DNA of 64,000 nucleotides from Niallia alba (GCF_012933555.1 NZ_JABBPK010000001.1:908001-972000), one strand, 5' to 3'. Counted from the first letter of the stretch, positions 35,711-45,379 are shown. A program made the numbers and translations. Notes: a model not told the origin generated them from the letters alone.

Positions 35711-36451
35711 TTAATTTCCCAATTGTTCAGATGTTGTATAACTAATACAACGTTCCACGAACTCCAATACATCTTTGGAAATCGGAAATAGTCCAGTTTC
35801 CTGAGCAGGTAGTTTTCTTACTTCCCAAAATTTTTCGATTAAATCATCGTCCCCCTGAAACGTCACTTCCGATAGCTCTATTAACTTTCTAGCAATTTGA
35901 ATTCCTTGTATTGATTCTGCCTGTATACCTTGGTTTATATAATATTCAATTTGTTTCAATAACAGAATATATTGATGAGTTATTTCATCATTATGACTAA
36001 GGCTTGGAATCGTTTGTTCTAAAAAAAATTGTTCATCATCTTGAAAATAGTCAATCCACTTTTTTGGTTTGCTTTGTGAAAGTTGAACAAGTTCGGTGAT
36101 GTGTTCCCAAGATAGGTCTTTTTTTAAATCTATCATATTGATTAATGAAGTGGTGTTAGCTATGCTTGTTTGAAGTTTTGAAAGCTGTTCTTGTAAGTAA
36201 TTGAAGTGTGAAATGAGTATTTGTTTATAAGAGAGCTTATCTAATAAATGGTGAATATCCTCTAATGATAGTGAAAGGGACTTTAGAATAATAATTTTCT
36301 CTAATTTAAATAAATCCTCTTCTGAATAGAATCGTCTTCCGTACTCATCTTTAAAACTAGGTGTAAGAAGTTTGATTTGATCGTAATAGCGAAGTGTTCG
36401 TTTGGATAAATTTCTCTGTCTACTAACTTCTCCAATAGACCATCGTTTCAT
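35711..36451 (-). CDS. MerR-family regulator
   Basis: 246 aa. N-terminal winged helix (WSIGEVSRQRNLSKRTLRYY, DEYGRRFYSEEDL) and a long dimerisation helix. The C-terminal ~130 residues are an all-helical ligand/TipAS-like region with no cysteines, so it is not a metal sensor of MerR type. Divergent from a CPBP protease gene whose promoter has the 19-bp spacer characteristic of MerR activation. Confidence 0.85.
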   Translation of the reverse strand: MKRWSIGEVSRQRNLSKRTLRYYDQIKLLTPSFKDEYGRRFYSEEDLFKLEKIIILKSLSLSLEDIHHLLDKLSYKQILISHFNYLQEQLSKLQTSIANTTSLINMIDLKKDLSWEHITELVQLSQSKPKKWIDYFQDDEQFFLEQTIPSLSHNDEITHQYILLLKQIEYYINQGIQAESIQGIQIARKLIELSEVTFQGDDDLIEKFWEVRKLPAQETGLFPISKDVLEFVERCISYTTSEQLGN

Positions 36452-36472
36452 GGTATCCCCCCTAAAAAAAGC

Positions 36473-36503
36473 TTGCAGGTTACGTTGCGTAATCTAATAT
36501 AGT
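36473..36503 (+). promoter_or_regulatory. MerR-type promoter with 19-bp spacer and operator
   Basis: TTGCAG (36473-36478) and TATAGT (36498-36503) are separated by 19 nt, too long for unaided sigma-A use. The spacer holds the dyad GGTTACG-TTG-CGTAATC (6 of 7 positions pair). This is the textbook layout for MerR untwisting of its target promoter; it points toward the CPBP gene. Confidence 0.8.
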
Positions 36504-36530
36504 TGCATTATACCATATATAGGAAGAGGG

Positions 36531-37241
36531 ATGAGGATGGAGAACAATCAGACTAATTGGAAAGAACAGGATCCATGGGGGAGTAAAGAATTTATTTTAT
36601 TAATGATACTGGAGTTTATTTTTGTCCTTGGCTGTTTAAAGTTCATTGTTTCATCGATGTATGCACAATTTTTTAATAATGATTTATATGCAGGTACACT
36701 TATGGGGTTAACAATAGCGAGTGTTTTACTAACAGGTGTCTATTTTATTGCCCTCCGTCCAAAAGCACTTTCTTGGCGTGAAGTAGGAATAAAGAGGTTT
36801 TTTAAGAAAGATTGGAAGATAATTGTTGTATTTTCTGTTATTTTACTTATTGGCGCTATAATCATTGTTGTACTTACTAGTTTTATAGGAATTTCGTGGG
36901 AAAATGGTAAGACAGAATCACTAAAACAAAACGTAGATTTCTTTACAGTTTTTATTGCCTTTGTATCAGCGGCAGTGATTTCACCAATATATGAGGAAAT
37001 TTTTTATCGTGGATTTTTATATCGCTGGTTACGCACTCGTATGGGGATTTTTGGAGCGATTCTAATTAGTTCAGCTATTTTTACTATTATCCATATCCCT
37101 ACCTATAATGCAATGCCAGTTAATTTTTTCAGCGGTATCATTTTTGCGCTAGCGTATGAGCGAACGAATTCGATATGGCCATCTGTAATGATTCATGGTA
37201 TTACGAATGGAATGATGGTTTTGTTGACAAGTTTGGGATAA
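36531..37241 (+). CDS. CPBP-family intramembrane metalloprotease
   Basis: 236 aa (ATG at 36531; a second ATG at 36537 is possible). Six or seven membrane helices. CPBP/Abi signature: Glu-Glu in EEIFYRGFLYRWLR, a second motif with His in FTIIHIPTYNAM, and HGITNGMMVLL at the end. Membrane proteases of this family give bacteriocin self-immunity or cleave anti-sigma factors in Bacillus. Controlled by the divergent MerR regulator. Confidence 0.85.
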   Translation: MRMENNQTNWKEQDPWGSKEFILLMILEFIFVLGCLKFIVSSMYAQFFNNDLYAGTLMGLTIASVLLTGVYFIALRPKALSWREVGIKRFFKKDWKIIVVFSVILLIGAIIIVVLTSFIGISWENGKTESLKQNVDFFTVFIAFVSAAVISPIYEEIFYRGFLYRWLRTRMGIFGAILISSAIFTIIHIPTYNAMPVNFFSGIIFALAYERTNSIWPSVMIHGITNGMMVLLTSLG

Positions 37242-37297
37242 AGATAGTTTTTTAGTAACCGAAACACGCCACAAAAGATATACTTTATCAAATAAAA

Positions 37298-37327
37298 AGG
37301 GGTACAAAAGATCACTTTGGTACCCCT
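37298..37327. terminator. Bidirectional terminator between CPBP and yfmM
   Basis: AGGGGTAC and GTACCCCT arms with flanking A- and T-rich tracts, between convergent genes. Confidence 0.8.
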
Positions 37328-37337
37328 CAATCATTAT

Positions 37338-38891
37338 TTAAAACACTTTCGTCGTCCAATCCTCACAATTCCAAATATCTGTCGCAATGTCACGATAGAA
37401 ATCAGGTTCATGGGATACCATTAAGATGCTTCCGCGATATTCCTTTAATGCACGTTTCAGTTCTTCTTTTGCATCTACATCCAAGTGATTGGTAGGCTCG
37501 TCGAGAATTAATAAATTTGTTTCTGTGTTTAAAATTTTACATAAGCGAACTTTGGCTTTTTCGCCACCAGAAAGCACTTCGATTTTACTTTCAATATGTT
37601 TCGTCGTTAAGCCGCATTTTGCAAGAGCAGCACGTACTTCTGCCTGATTCATACTTGGAAATTCACTCCAAATTTCTTCAATACAAGTGTTGTAGTTGGA
37701 CTCTTTCACTTCCTGCTCGAAGTAGCCGATGTGTTGATAATCACCGCGTTCCACTGTACCTGAAATTGGATTGATTAATCCAAGAATACTTTTTAGAAGG
37801 GTAGACTTACCAATACCGTTTGCACCAACAAATGCGATTTTTTGTCCTCGTTCCATTTTCAAATTGAGCGGGCGAGAAAGTGGTTCGTTATAACCAATAA
37901 CAAGATCTTCAGCCGTGAAAATCCAACGACTAGCAGCACGAGCTTCTTTGAATTTAAACTCTGGTTTTGGCTTCTCTTTTCCTAATTCAATAATGTCCAT
38001 TTTGTCGAGCTTCTTTTGACGAGACATCGCCATATTACGAGTCGCAACACTTGCCTTGTTACGAGCAACGAAATCTTTCAAATTTGCAATTTCTTGTTGT
38101 TGACGCTTGTAAGCAGACTCGAGCTGCTGCTTCTTCATTTCATGTATTTTTACGAAGTTATCATAGTCGCCAGCATAGCGATTCAACTCTTGGTTTTCCA
38201 TGTGATAAATCAAGTTAACAACATTGTTCAGGAATGGAATATCATGTGAAATCAAGATAAAGGCATTTTCATATTCTTGTAAATAGCGCTTCAACCATTC
38301 GATATGCTGTTCATCCAAATAGTTTGTAGGCTCATCTAGTAATAGGATTTCAGGCTTTTCTAGCAATAGCTTAGCTAGCAAAACTTTCGTACGTTGCCCA
38401 CCGCTAAGATCAGCTACATCTCGATCAAGTCCAACATCGTCTAATCCTAGACCACGAGCAACTTCCTCCACTTTTGAATTAATTTGATAGAAATCATTAC
38501 TATCTAATGTTTCTTGCAGTTCTCCAACTTCTGCAAGTAATGCATCGATATCAGCACCCTCATCACCCATTTTTGCATAAAGGTCATTAATCTCTGCTTC
38601 AGCATCAAAAAGATATTGAAAAGCAGTGCTCAAAGCCTCGCGCATCGTCGTACCTTTTTGAAGTACAGCATGCTGATCTAAATAACCAACACGAACTTTT
38701 CGTGACCACTCCACTTTCCCCTCGTCAGGTTGCAGCTTCCCAGTAACAATATTCATGAAAGTAGATTTACCTTCACCATTTGCCCCTACTAGACCAACGT
38801 GTTCCCCTTTTAAAAGTCGAAAAGACACATCATTAAAAATCGCACGATCACCGAAACCGTGACTTAAACCTTTTACGTTTAATACACTCAT
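37338..38891 (-). CDS. yfmM: ABC-F family ATPase YfmM
   Basis: 517 aa from the ATG at 38891 (GAAGGGG upstream). Two ATP-binding cassettes without membrane helices: Walker A VGANGEGKSTFMNI and VGANGIGKSTLLKS, signatures LSGGQRTKVLLAKLL and LSGGEKAKVRLCKIL, Walker B LLLDEPTNYLD and LILDEPTNHLD, joined by a charged linker (KKQQLESAYKRQQQEI). Acts on the ribosome as a translation factor that relieves stalling; the N-terminus LNVKGLSHGFGDRAIFNDV is that of Bacillus YfmM rather than the antibiotic-resistance ABC-Fs. Confidence 0.88.
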   Translation of the reverse strand: MSVLNVKGLSHGFGDRAIFNDVSFRLLKGEHVGLVGANGEGKSTFMNIVTGKLQPDEGKVEWSRKVRVGYLDQHAVLQKGTTMREALSTAFQYLFDAEAEINDLYAKMGDEGADIDALLAEVGELQETLDSNDFYQINSKVEEVARGLGLDDVGLDRDVADLSGGQRTKVLLAKLLLEKPEILLLDEPTNYLDEQHIEWLKRYLQEYENAFILISHDIPFLNNVVNLIYHMENQELNRYAGDYDNFVKIHEMKKQQLESAYKRQQQEIANLKDFVARNKASVATRNMAMSRQKKLDKMDIIELGKEKPKPEFKFKEARAASRWIFTAEDLVIGYNEPLSRPLNLKMERGQKIAFVGANGIGKSTLLKSILGLINPISGTVERGDYQHIGYFEQEVKESNYNTCIEEIWSEFPSMNQAEVRAALAKCGLTTKHIESKIEVLSGGEKAKVRLCKILNTETNLLILDEPTNHLDVDAKEELKRALKEYRGSILMVSHEPDFYRDIATDIWNCEDWTTKVF

Positions 38892-38930
38892 TTTTTTAAC
38901 CCCTTCTTTTATATCACATGTAGATATCAT

Positions 38931-39590
38931 ACTAGATTTATATTAGATTTTCTAACTTGAAATTATTATTTGTGTAAAGTGAAATTCGATTATGGAATTA
39001 AACTTACTTGGGCATCTCACAAGTAGGATAAAAGTCTATTATACAATATGATAGGAGGTTTTCCTATATGGGAATTGTTGAATAAAAGATGAAATAATTG
39101 GTTGAGTCCTAAACTAAAATCTTAGGGTGAACATTCTATAGGTAAGGTGAAAAGAGATTTATCTCATTTTTTTAATAATGAGGATACAAAAAACTACATG
39201 CGGGAAACCAAGTACATGTTCGGCGTTCACTTATAGTCAAGTAGATTCTCCCCAAATAATCTACTTGATCTAAAAAAAGTGTAGCCTATCCATACTCTCT
39301 GTTATTTTTAAAAGGAAAAGAACGAGATGGTAGAGAATAAATATATTGGATAAGTAAAAGTGAGAGTAGGGATATATTATGGAATTCGGGGATTGATTAA
39401 GCAAGAAATATCATTTGGGAGACAAAACGGCAAAAGATTATACAAGTCGGTGGAACTGGACTCTAAACAAAGGGGTATATAACGGAGAAGCAAAGCTTGC
39501 TCCTTCTCTGATCATAGCTGTTGATAGGAAAAAATGAAAACCCTTACTTACGGTTGGTTTCATCATAAAAAATGGTAAGATGAGGAAACT
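38931..39590. other. 660-bp intergenic region with a hairpin
   Basis: No convincing gene. AGGAGG near 39055 is followed only by a very short frame. A perfect 11-bp stem TCAAGTAGATT / AATCTACTTGA (39237-39268) with an A-rich 3' side looks like a terminator. Around 39437 a short open stretch (YTSRWNWTLNKGVYNGEAKL) may be a fragment of a lost gene upstream of the GH43 gene. Confidence 0.5.
39237..39268. repeat. Perfect 11-bp inverted repeat
   Basis: TCAAGTAGATT, 10-nt loop, AATCTACTTGA, then TCTAAAAAAAG. Terminator-like, best read on the minus strand. Confidence 0.65.
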
Positions 39591-40541
39591 ATGGGGAAAT
39601 TAACTTTTCATAACCCGATTCTAGATCCTGGGGCAGATCCTTGGGTGTATAAAGAGAAAGATACTTACTATTTTATGGTAACAAAAAGGACAAGACTCGA
39701 TTTATGGAAGTCACCTACATTAAGTGGAATGGCACAAGGTACTTGTAAAACGATTTGGACTGCTCCGAGTGAAGGAATCAATTGTGCTAATATTTGGGCT
39801 CCAGAAATTCATCGGATAAATGGGAAATGGTATATATATTTCACGGCAAATGACGGGATAGGCGATGATCAATCAAGGAAGATTTTTGTGCTAGAGAATT
39901 CGGCGGAAGATCCGTTTAACGGGGATTGGGTAGAAAGAGGATATGTAAATACAGAATATCCTGGTTTAGATGGAACGATTTTTGAACATAAAGGTCGACT
40001 TTATTTTGTATATGCTGGATATGGGAACTTTCCTGAGTATGGATCAGCTCTATATATAGCTGAGATGGAAAATCCGTGGACACTTACTGGTCCGAATGTA
40101 TTATTGTCAAAACCTGAGTATGATTGGGAAAAGCAAGGTGGAATGGCGATTAATGAGGGACCTGTAATGTTAAAGAGGAATAATAAGTTGTTTCTAGTCT
40201 ATTCTGCTAGTACCACTTGGTCTGATGATTATAGTTTGGGGATGTTAACAACCTCAGAGAATAAGGACGTCATGAATCCCGAAGTTTGGGTTAAATCTAA
40301 TGAGCCTGTATTTAAGAAAAGTATCGAAAATAAAGTATTTGCTCCTGGCCATAATAGTTTTACACAATCTCCTGATGGGACAGAAGATTGGATTGTTTAT
40401 CATGCTATCTCCGAATCAGAAGGAGGAAGCCAGCAACGAAGTACCCGAATACAAAAATTCAATTGGAATGCCGATAGTTCCCCTAATTTTGGAATTCCAT
40501 TATGTACATCAGCACCGATTACCATTCCTTCTGGTGAGTGA
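39591..40541 (+). CDS. Glycoside hydrolase family 43
   Basis: 316 aa, ATG after GAGG; no signal peptide, so intracellular. Five-bladed propeller signatures of GH43: HNPILDPGADPWVYKEKDTY with the catalytic base Asp, IWAPEIHRINGKWYIYFTA, PGLDGTIFEHKGRLYFVYAG with the pKa-modulating Asp and the acid Glu in AINEGPVML, plus the late APGHNSFTQSPDGTEDWIVYH. Cleaves alpha-L-arabinofuranosyl or beta-xylosyl bonds in oligosaccharides. It stands alone without visible sugar transporters. Confidence 0.88.
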   Translation: MGKLTFHNPILDPGADPWVYKEKDTYYFMVTKRTRLDLWKSPTLSGMAQGTCKTIWTAPSEGINCANIWAPEIHRINGKWYIYFTANDGIGDDQSRKIFVLENSAEDPFNGDWVERGYVNTEYPGLDGTIFEHKGRLYFVYAGYGNFPEYGSALYIAEMENPWTLTGPNVLLSKPEYDWEKQGGMAINEGPVMLKRNNKLFLVYSASTTWSDDYSLGMLTTSENKDVMNPEVWVKSNEPVFKKSIENKVFAPGHNSFTQSPDGTEDWIVYHAISESEGGSQQRSTRIQKFNWNADSSPNFGIPLCTSAPITIPSGE

Positions 40542-40663
40542 TAAGTAGGGAATTGCTAGCTCCTTTTCTCTTTATCTATCTCTGAGAGTCAAATTTTTAT
40601 TTTTGTCTTTTTAGGGTGCCTGACACCTGATTAGAGGTTATAATTGAGCAATAATAAAAGTCG

Positions 40664-40684
40664 TTAATCGTTAATCGTTAATCG
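40664..40684. repeat. Three tandem CGTTAAT units
   Basis: Three 7-bp direct repeats directly upstream of the AGGAGG of the next gene. Could vary in copy number; function unknown. Confidence 0.6.
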
Positions 40685-40697
40685 GAAAGGAGGATTT

Positions 40698-41363
40698 ATG
40701 CATTTAATTATAGCCAGCTCCATCTATTTTCTACTATGTACTTCTGTCTTGCTTTTTCATAAGGAAAGAAATTTCATTCTTTTTGTGAAGCTAACATTTA
40801 TATACATTTTGACATTTGTTTCGTTTAAAACAGATTCTTTTACTATACCAATAGGAATAATATTTGGACTAATATTTCTATTCCAAGTAAAGAAGGATAA
40901 AAAAATAGTGCTTCTCTCAGTAATTTATGGAATTCTAACTAACATCGTGCTTCATTATTTTACTCCTCCCATACCGTTAGGCTACATCACTGAATCTACT
41001 GAGATGTATGAAGTTGTGGAGAAATTTAATGAAGTAGAGTATGTTAAAACATTCTTAGAAACAGAAGAAATGCAATTAAATATTAAAAAATTTGTAGATA
41101 GAGATTTAGATATTCCCTATTTCATGCTCCTTTCTTATATTCTTATAGATAATGATGTTGCAGTTAATGGAAGAGTAGAACTAATGTCAGGTCCCCATGA
41201 AAAGCATCTATCAGGGACAAAAATAAAAAAGACGGGAAATACAGAAATTGTATATTTGAATTATAATGGGATAGATTACATTGGTCTCTTTGAATACTCA
41301 AAAGGGGAACCTTATTTAAAAGTAGTAGTAAGAGGTAGTGTTAAACAAGGGTTGGTAGATTAG
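40698..41363 (+). CDS. Uncharacterised membrane protein
   Basis: 221 aa, ATG after GGAAAGGAGG. Four hydrophobic segments in the first ~110 residues (LIIASSIYFLLCTSVLLF; FVKLTFIYILTFVSF; IPIGIIFGLIFLFQV; IVLLSVIYGILTNIVLHYF) precede a soluble domain of ~110 residues. No family recognised and no operon partners. Confidence 0.6.
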   Translation: MHLIIASSIYFLLCTSVLLFHKERNFILFVKLTFIYILTFVSFKTDSFTIPIGIIFGLIFLFQVKKDKKIVLLSVIYGILTNIVLHYFTPPIPLGYITESTEMYEVVEKFNEVEYVKTFLETEEMQLNIKKFVDRDLDIPYFMLLSYILIDNDVAVNGRVELMSGPHEKHLSGTKIKKTGNTEIVYLNYNGIDYIGLFEYSKGEPYLKVVVRGSVKQGLVD

Positions 41364-41437
41364 ATGGTGCTATATTGTGAGGGTGCTAAATTACTTATAG
41401 TGCTATAGGAACAGATAGTAAATTTACTCTTATATAA

Positions 41438-41492
41438 TTGACATATGGTCTAATTAGACTATAATAAGTAAGTGCTGTTAGTCTAATTAGAC
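41438..41492 (+). promoter_or_regulatory. Promoter with two identical palindromic operators
   Basis: TTGACA (41438-41443) and TATAAT (41460-41465) are 16 nt apart. The 12-bp perfect palindrome GTCTAATTAGAC fills the spacer (41448-41459) and is repeated exactly at 41481-41492, 33 bp or about three helical turns later. A dimeric repressor binding both would shut the promoter. It reads toward the truncated esterase and the PadR-family gene, which is the obvious candidate repressor. Confidence 0.8.
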
Positions 41493-41597
41493 CAACAACG
41501 AATTTGGTGTTCTACTTTTAGGATAGTCTACCAATAATATATTTAGGAATTGGTCAGATTTTATATAAATAATAAATAAGAAGAAAGGATGAAGCAA

Positions 41598-42083
41598 ATG
41601 ATTAAATCATTTTTAATGATAGGACAGTCGAATATGGCAGGACGAGGGTTTATCGATGATGTGCCCCCGATTTATAATGAAAGAATTCAAATGTTACGTA
41701 ATGGGAGATGGCAAATGATGACGGAGCCCATTAATTATGATCGCCCTGTTTCTGGAATCAGTCTAGCTGGTTCCTTTGCAGATGCATGGTGCAATATAAA
41801 TCAAGAAGATATGATTGGCTTAATTCCTTGTGCGGAAGGAGGAAGCACACTTGATGAATGGCATGTAGATCAGACTCTTTTTAGACATGCTATAACAGAA
41901 GCGAAATTTGCTATGGAGAATAGTGAATTAATAGGAATTCTATGGCATCAAGGAGAAAGCGATAGTATGAATGGTAATTATACGCAAACAGAAAACATAT
42001 ATAGGAAAAGCCTAGATTTGGCGTTAGGAAAAATTTCATATCGTGAATTTGAATCTCAACTTAAGCAAATCTACAAGGGGTAA
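41598..42083 (+). pseudogene. Sialate O-acetylesterase-like (SASA) protein, truncated
   Basis: 161 aa from the ATG at 41598 (AAGAAAGG 9 nt upstream; the ATG at 41589 is too close). SGNH-type esterase: block I GQSNMAGRG with the nucleophile Ser and WHQGESDSMNGNY. The family is about 250-280 aa with a C-terminal Asp-His; here it ends after SLDLALGKISYREFESQL, which does not fit the family, so the 3' half has been lost by deletion. Probably inactive. Confidence 0.75.
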
Positions 42084-42146
42084 ACTTTATCATCGCGGAA
42101 TACCTATTCGCATAATTTTAATGAAGAGTATAAAGAAGGTGTTTTT

Positions 42147-42668
42147 TTGATCCCACTACTAATTTTAGGTTTATTAAAACAAAAACCAGGTTCTTACGGT
42201 TACGAATTATTAGCATTAATGGAGGAGCGTCACTATAAATATATAGTGAATTTTACGAAAGGTTCCTTCTATTATAATCTTCAACAATTAGAAGAAAAGC
42301 AATATATTAAAAAAATTGACCAAGTAGACAATACTAGAGAGAAGCATAATTATATTATCACGGAACTAGGAGACAAAGAATTCGAAAAATTGATGTATAA
42401 GTATGGGGCTAAGACCGATTATATAAACTTATCTTTTTATGCAGCCATGTTATTTGCTAACGAATATAAAAGGGAGGAACTAATAAAGCTAATAAAAATA
42501 CAAATCGAACAAACGGAAAAGAAAATCTTTTTATTAGATCAAACACTACAGCATAACGAAACTATCCCTACTTATTTTAAAAAAATGTTGGGAAATTCAC
42601 GTTCTCATCATTTAGTAAATATTCAATGGTTTGAAGGACTGTTAAAAGATATAAGAAATGAAAATTAA
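42147..42668 (+). CDS. PadR-family transcriptional regulator
   Basis: 173 aa; TTG start after GAAGGTG. PadR winged helix (LILGLLKQKPGSYGYELLAL, KGSFYYNLQQLEEKQYIKKI) and a C-terminal helical dimerisation arm (ELIKLIKIQIEQTEKKIFLL). Lies downstream of the truncated esterase in the same transcript, behind the double palindrome, so autoregulation is likely. No effector gene survives next to it. Confidence 0.8.
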   Translation: MIPLLILGLLKQKPGSYGYELLALMEERHYKYIVNFTKGSFYYNLQQLEEKQYIKKIDQVDNTREKHNYIITELGDKEFEKLMYKYGAKTDYINLSFYAAMLFANEYKREELIKLIKIQIEQTEKKIFLLDQTLQHNETIPTYFKKMLGNSRSHHLVNIQWFEGLLKDIRNEN

Positions 42669-42948
42669 TTTAAGAGAAATGTTATAAAAAGTGTGTAAGG
42701 ATAAATGAAATCAGTATTTATTTAAATAAATTTATGAATGGTTTATTGAATACTTCCATAGCTCTTTGTGTTTGTACAGCTCATTAAAAGGTACGATAAG
42801 TGCAATTATCTATCACGGGAGATGAGGAAAAAACCCTACTAATGGAATTTTTCTTTATAGGAATCTTCATCCGATAATATCCGTTTCTTTTTCATCGGGT
42901 TTTGTTTTACGATCGAAAATATAATGAACACATGAAGGAGGAAGCGGC

Positions 42949-43821
42949 GTGCTAAAAAGTATGAACGAGGCAATGGATTATATTGAATCACATTTGTACG
43001 ATGAGATTGATTATAACGAATTGGAGCGAATCACAGGAACTTCTGTTTATCATTTTCGAAGAATGTTCTCATTCCTTTCTGGCATGACGTTAGGAGAATA
43101 TGTCCGTAATAGGAGATTATCTAACGCTACTTTTGATTTGCTACATGAAGGAATGAGTGTTACTGAAACAGCATTCAAATATGGTTATGAATCTGTTGAT
43201 GGATTTTCACGTGCCTTTCGGGAATGGTCGGGAATCAATCCTTCAGAGGTCAAAAAGAAAAACATGCTTAAAGCATTTCCTAAACTCTCCTTCCAATTAA
43301 CGATTCAAGGAGGAATAAATATGGATTACAGAATCGAGAAAAAAGAAGCTTATAAGATTGTCGGTGTAAAAAAGAGAGTTCCCATTCAATTTGAAGGAGA
43401 AAATCAAGAAATAATCAAGCTAGCAAAAAGCATTACACCAGAACAAAGAAAAAAACTGCACAGTTATGCAAATATGGAGCCAAATCAAGTTGTGAATGCT
43501 TCCTATAATTTAGAGGAAGGATGTATGGAGGAAAAAGGAAGTCTTGATCATATGATTGGCTTCTTAACCACAAAAGAGTTAGATTTTGATGGATTTGAGG
43601 TAGTAGAAGTCCCAGCCCTAACTTGGGCAATATTTTCATCTAAAGGGGAATTTCCAAAGATTATGCAAGAAACCTGGGCAAAAATTGCTTCAGAGTGGCT
43701 TCCTGCTTCAGATTATGAATTAGTAGATGCCCCAAACATTTCATTTACAGGAGATTTATCCGACAGAAATAATGTTTATAGTGAAATTTGGTTCGCTGTG
43801 AAGAAGAAAGGTGAAAAATAG
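42949..43821 (+). CDS. AraC-family regulator with GyrI-like effector domain (YdeE-type)
   Basis: 290 aa, GTG start after GGAGGAAG. Residues 1-~105 hold the two helix-turn-helices (DYNELERITGTSVYHFRRMF, TETAFKYGYESVDGFSRAFR, WSGINPSEVKK). Residues ~125-290 are a GyrI/SOUL-like ligand-binding domain (YRIEKKEAYKIVGVKKRVP ... FEVVEVPALTWAIFSSKG ... YSEIWFAVKKK). Domain order matches B. subtilis YdeE. Binds small hydrophobic or cationic compounds by family analogy. Confidence 0.85.
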   Translation: MLKSMNEAMDYIESHLYDEIDYNELERITGTSVYHFRRMFSFLSGMTLGEYVRNRRLSNATFDLLHEGMSVTETAFKYGYESVDGFSRAFREWSGINPSEVKKKNMLKAFPKLSFQLTIQGGINMDYRIEKKEAYKIVGVKKRVPIQFEGENQEIIKLAKSITPEQRKKLHSYANMEPNQVVNASYNLEEGCMEEKGSLDHMIGFLTTKELDFDGFEVVEVPALTWAIFSSKGEFPKIMQETWAKIASEWLPASDYELVDAPNISFTGDLSDRNNVYSEIWFAVKKKGEK

Positions 43822-43899
43822 CAAGTATTATCCCATTTTAAAAATCGGTACTACTGCTAAGTAGTTCGTTATCTCAATCCCATACAATAAAAATCCAGG

Positions 43900-43929
43900 C
43901 TGGTCCAAATAGTGGACCAGTTATTTTTT
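43900..43929 (+). terminator. Terminator after the AraC-family gene
   Basis: CTGGTCC, loop AAATAGT, GGACCAG, then TTATTTTTT. Confidence 0.8.
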
Positions 43930-44055
43930 CTTCCTCCAAAGGTTTATTCTCAAAAACTTAAGATTTTCTTAAGGAATTTATTAACTTCTTCTTATACTTT
44001 TAGATGTAAAGTTGATGATAGAAATTATTTTTGATAACAGAAGAGGAGGATAATC

Positions 44056-44634
44056 ATGACAGAAAAAAAGGTATATCTTCTTTTAACAGATACTGGTACA
44101 TTTTTTACAAAGTTGATAAAACTATATACAAAAAAGCCTTATAACCATGCGTCCATATCCTTTGACTCTGAATTATCAGAGGTATATAGTTTTGGAAGAA
44201 AAAAGGTTAGAAATCCCTTCATCGGGGGATTTGTAAAAGAAGATGTCAAGCAAGGCTTATTTAAACAAGCAGATTGTGCCGTTTATTCCCTTACAGTAAC
44301 AGAAGTTCAACTAGATAACATAAAACGCTATATAAAGAAAATGGAAGAACAAAAGGAATACTATCGTTATAATTTCTTAGGCTTATTCGGATTTATAGTA
44401 AATAAGCCAATAAAGAGAGAAAAGGCGTTATTCTGCTCTCAGTTTGTTGCCTCCGTGCTAAAGGAATGTAATATTATTGATTTTGAGAAGCCATTATCAC
44501 TTATTACACCAAATGATTTACAGGAAGTATCAGAATTGAAACTAGTGTATGAAGGAAAGCTAAAGGCTTATCCTAATAAAGGGGAATCAAATGAATTGTG
44601 TGTTCCTATTCCGTACATCCCCATCGAATTGTGA
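44056..44634 (+). CDS. Permuted papain-like (YiiX/NlpC-P60-type) protein
   Basis: 192 aa, ATG after AGAGGAGG. Circularly permuted NlpC/P60 features: catalytic His in KPYNHASISFD near the N-terminus and Cys in ALFCSQFVASVLKE. No signal peptide. The family includes cysteine hydrolases acting on peptides or lipids; the substrate is unknown. Ends with CVPIPYIPIEL. Confidence 0.72.
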   Translation: MTEKKVYLLLTDTGTFFTKLIKLYTKKPYNHASISFDSELSEVYSFGRKKVRNPFIGGFVKEDVKQGLFKQADCAVYSLTVTEVQLDNIKRYIKKMEEQKEYYRYNFLGLFGFIVNKPIKREKALFCSQFVASVLKECNIIDFEKPLSLITPNDLQEVSELKLVYEGKLKAYPNKGESNELCVPIPYIPIEL

Positions 44635-44689
44635 TCCACATTTCTCCATGCTCTTGCCAATATATTAAACGAAAAGGGAAGAATTTAAA

Positions 44690-45379
44690 GTGAATCAGAC
44701 GATAAACATTTTAGTTGTTGAAGATGACAATGATATTAATCAATTATTATGCCGGATTATAAAAAAGAGCCAATACTATCCACAACCTGCCTATTCGGGT
44801 ACAGAGGCACTGATTTATTTAGATAAGCAGAGATGGGATTTAGTTTTACTTGATTTAATGCTTCCAGGTATGGCTGGTGAACAAATTCTTGAAAAAATAA
44901 CGGCAAAAGGTTCTATGCCAGTTATTATTATTTCAGCAAAAAGTGAAAAGGAAACCAAAATTAATAGCTTACGCTCAGGGGCAGATGATTTTATTTCTAA
45001 GCCTTTTGATGTTGATGAAGTGTCTGCTCGCATTGATTCTCTGCTTCGTAGATACAAACATACGAATGAAACCCCTAAACAACTATTAACGCATAAAGAT
45101 ATTCACCTTGATTTGGATACAAAGACTGTTTATGTAGAAGGCGCAGAAATCACGTTAACAGTTCGGGAATATAAGATTTTAAAACTTTTAATGACTTCAC
45201 CGAAAAAGGTCTTTTCCAAATCGAATGTATTCGAGAGTGTATGGAACGAGCCTTTTCATGGGGATGACAACACGGTTAATGTTCATATGAGTAACTTACG
45301 GAATAAACTCAGTAAGGCAAATCCAAGTGAAGAATATATCGAAACAATATGGGGAATGGGCTATCGTCTCAAATCTTAA
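44690..45379 (+). CDS. OmpR-family response regulator
   Basis: 229 aa, GTG start with a weak ribosome site. Receiver domain with the acidic pocket VVEDDND, the phosphorylated Asp in LVLLDLMLPGM, and Lys in DDFISKPFDVDEV; C-terminal winged helix (LTVREYKILKLLMTSPKKVF ... VNVHMSNLRNKL ... ETIWGMGYRL). Complete. Its cognate kinase, expected downstream, is destroyed (next entry), so it is probably an orphan. Related systems control ABC transporters for peptide-antibiotic detoxification. Confidence 0.88.
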   Translation: MNQTINILVVEDDNDINQLLCRIIKKSQYYPQPAYSGTEALIYLDKQRWDLVLLDLMLPGMAGEQILEKITAKGSMPVIIISAKSEKETKINSLRSGADDFISKPFDVDEVSARIDSLLRRYKHTNETPKQLLTHKDIHLDLDTKTVYVEGAEITLTVREYKILKLLMTSPKKVFSKSNVFESVWNEPFHGDDNTVNVHMSNLRNKLSKANPSEEYIETIWGMGYRLKS

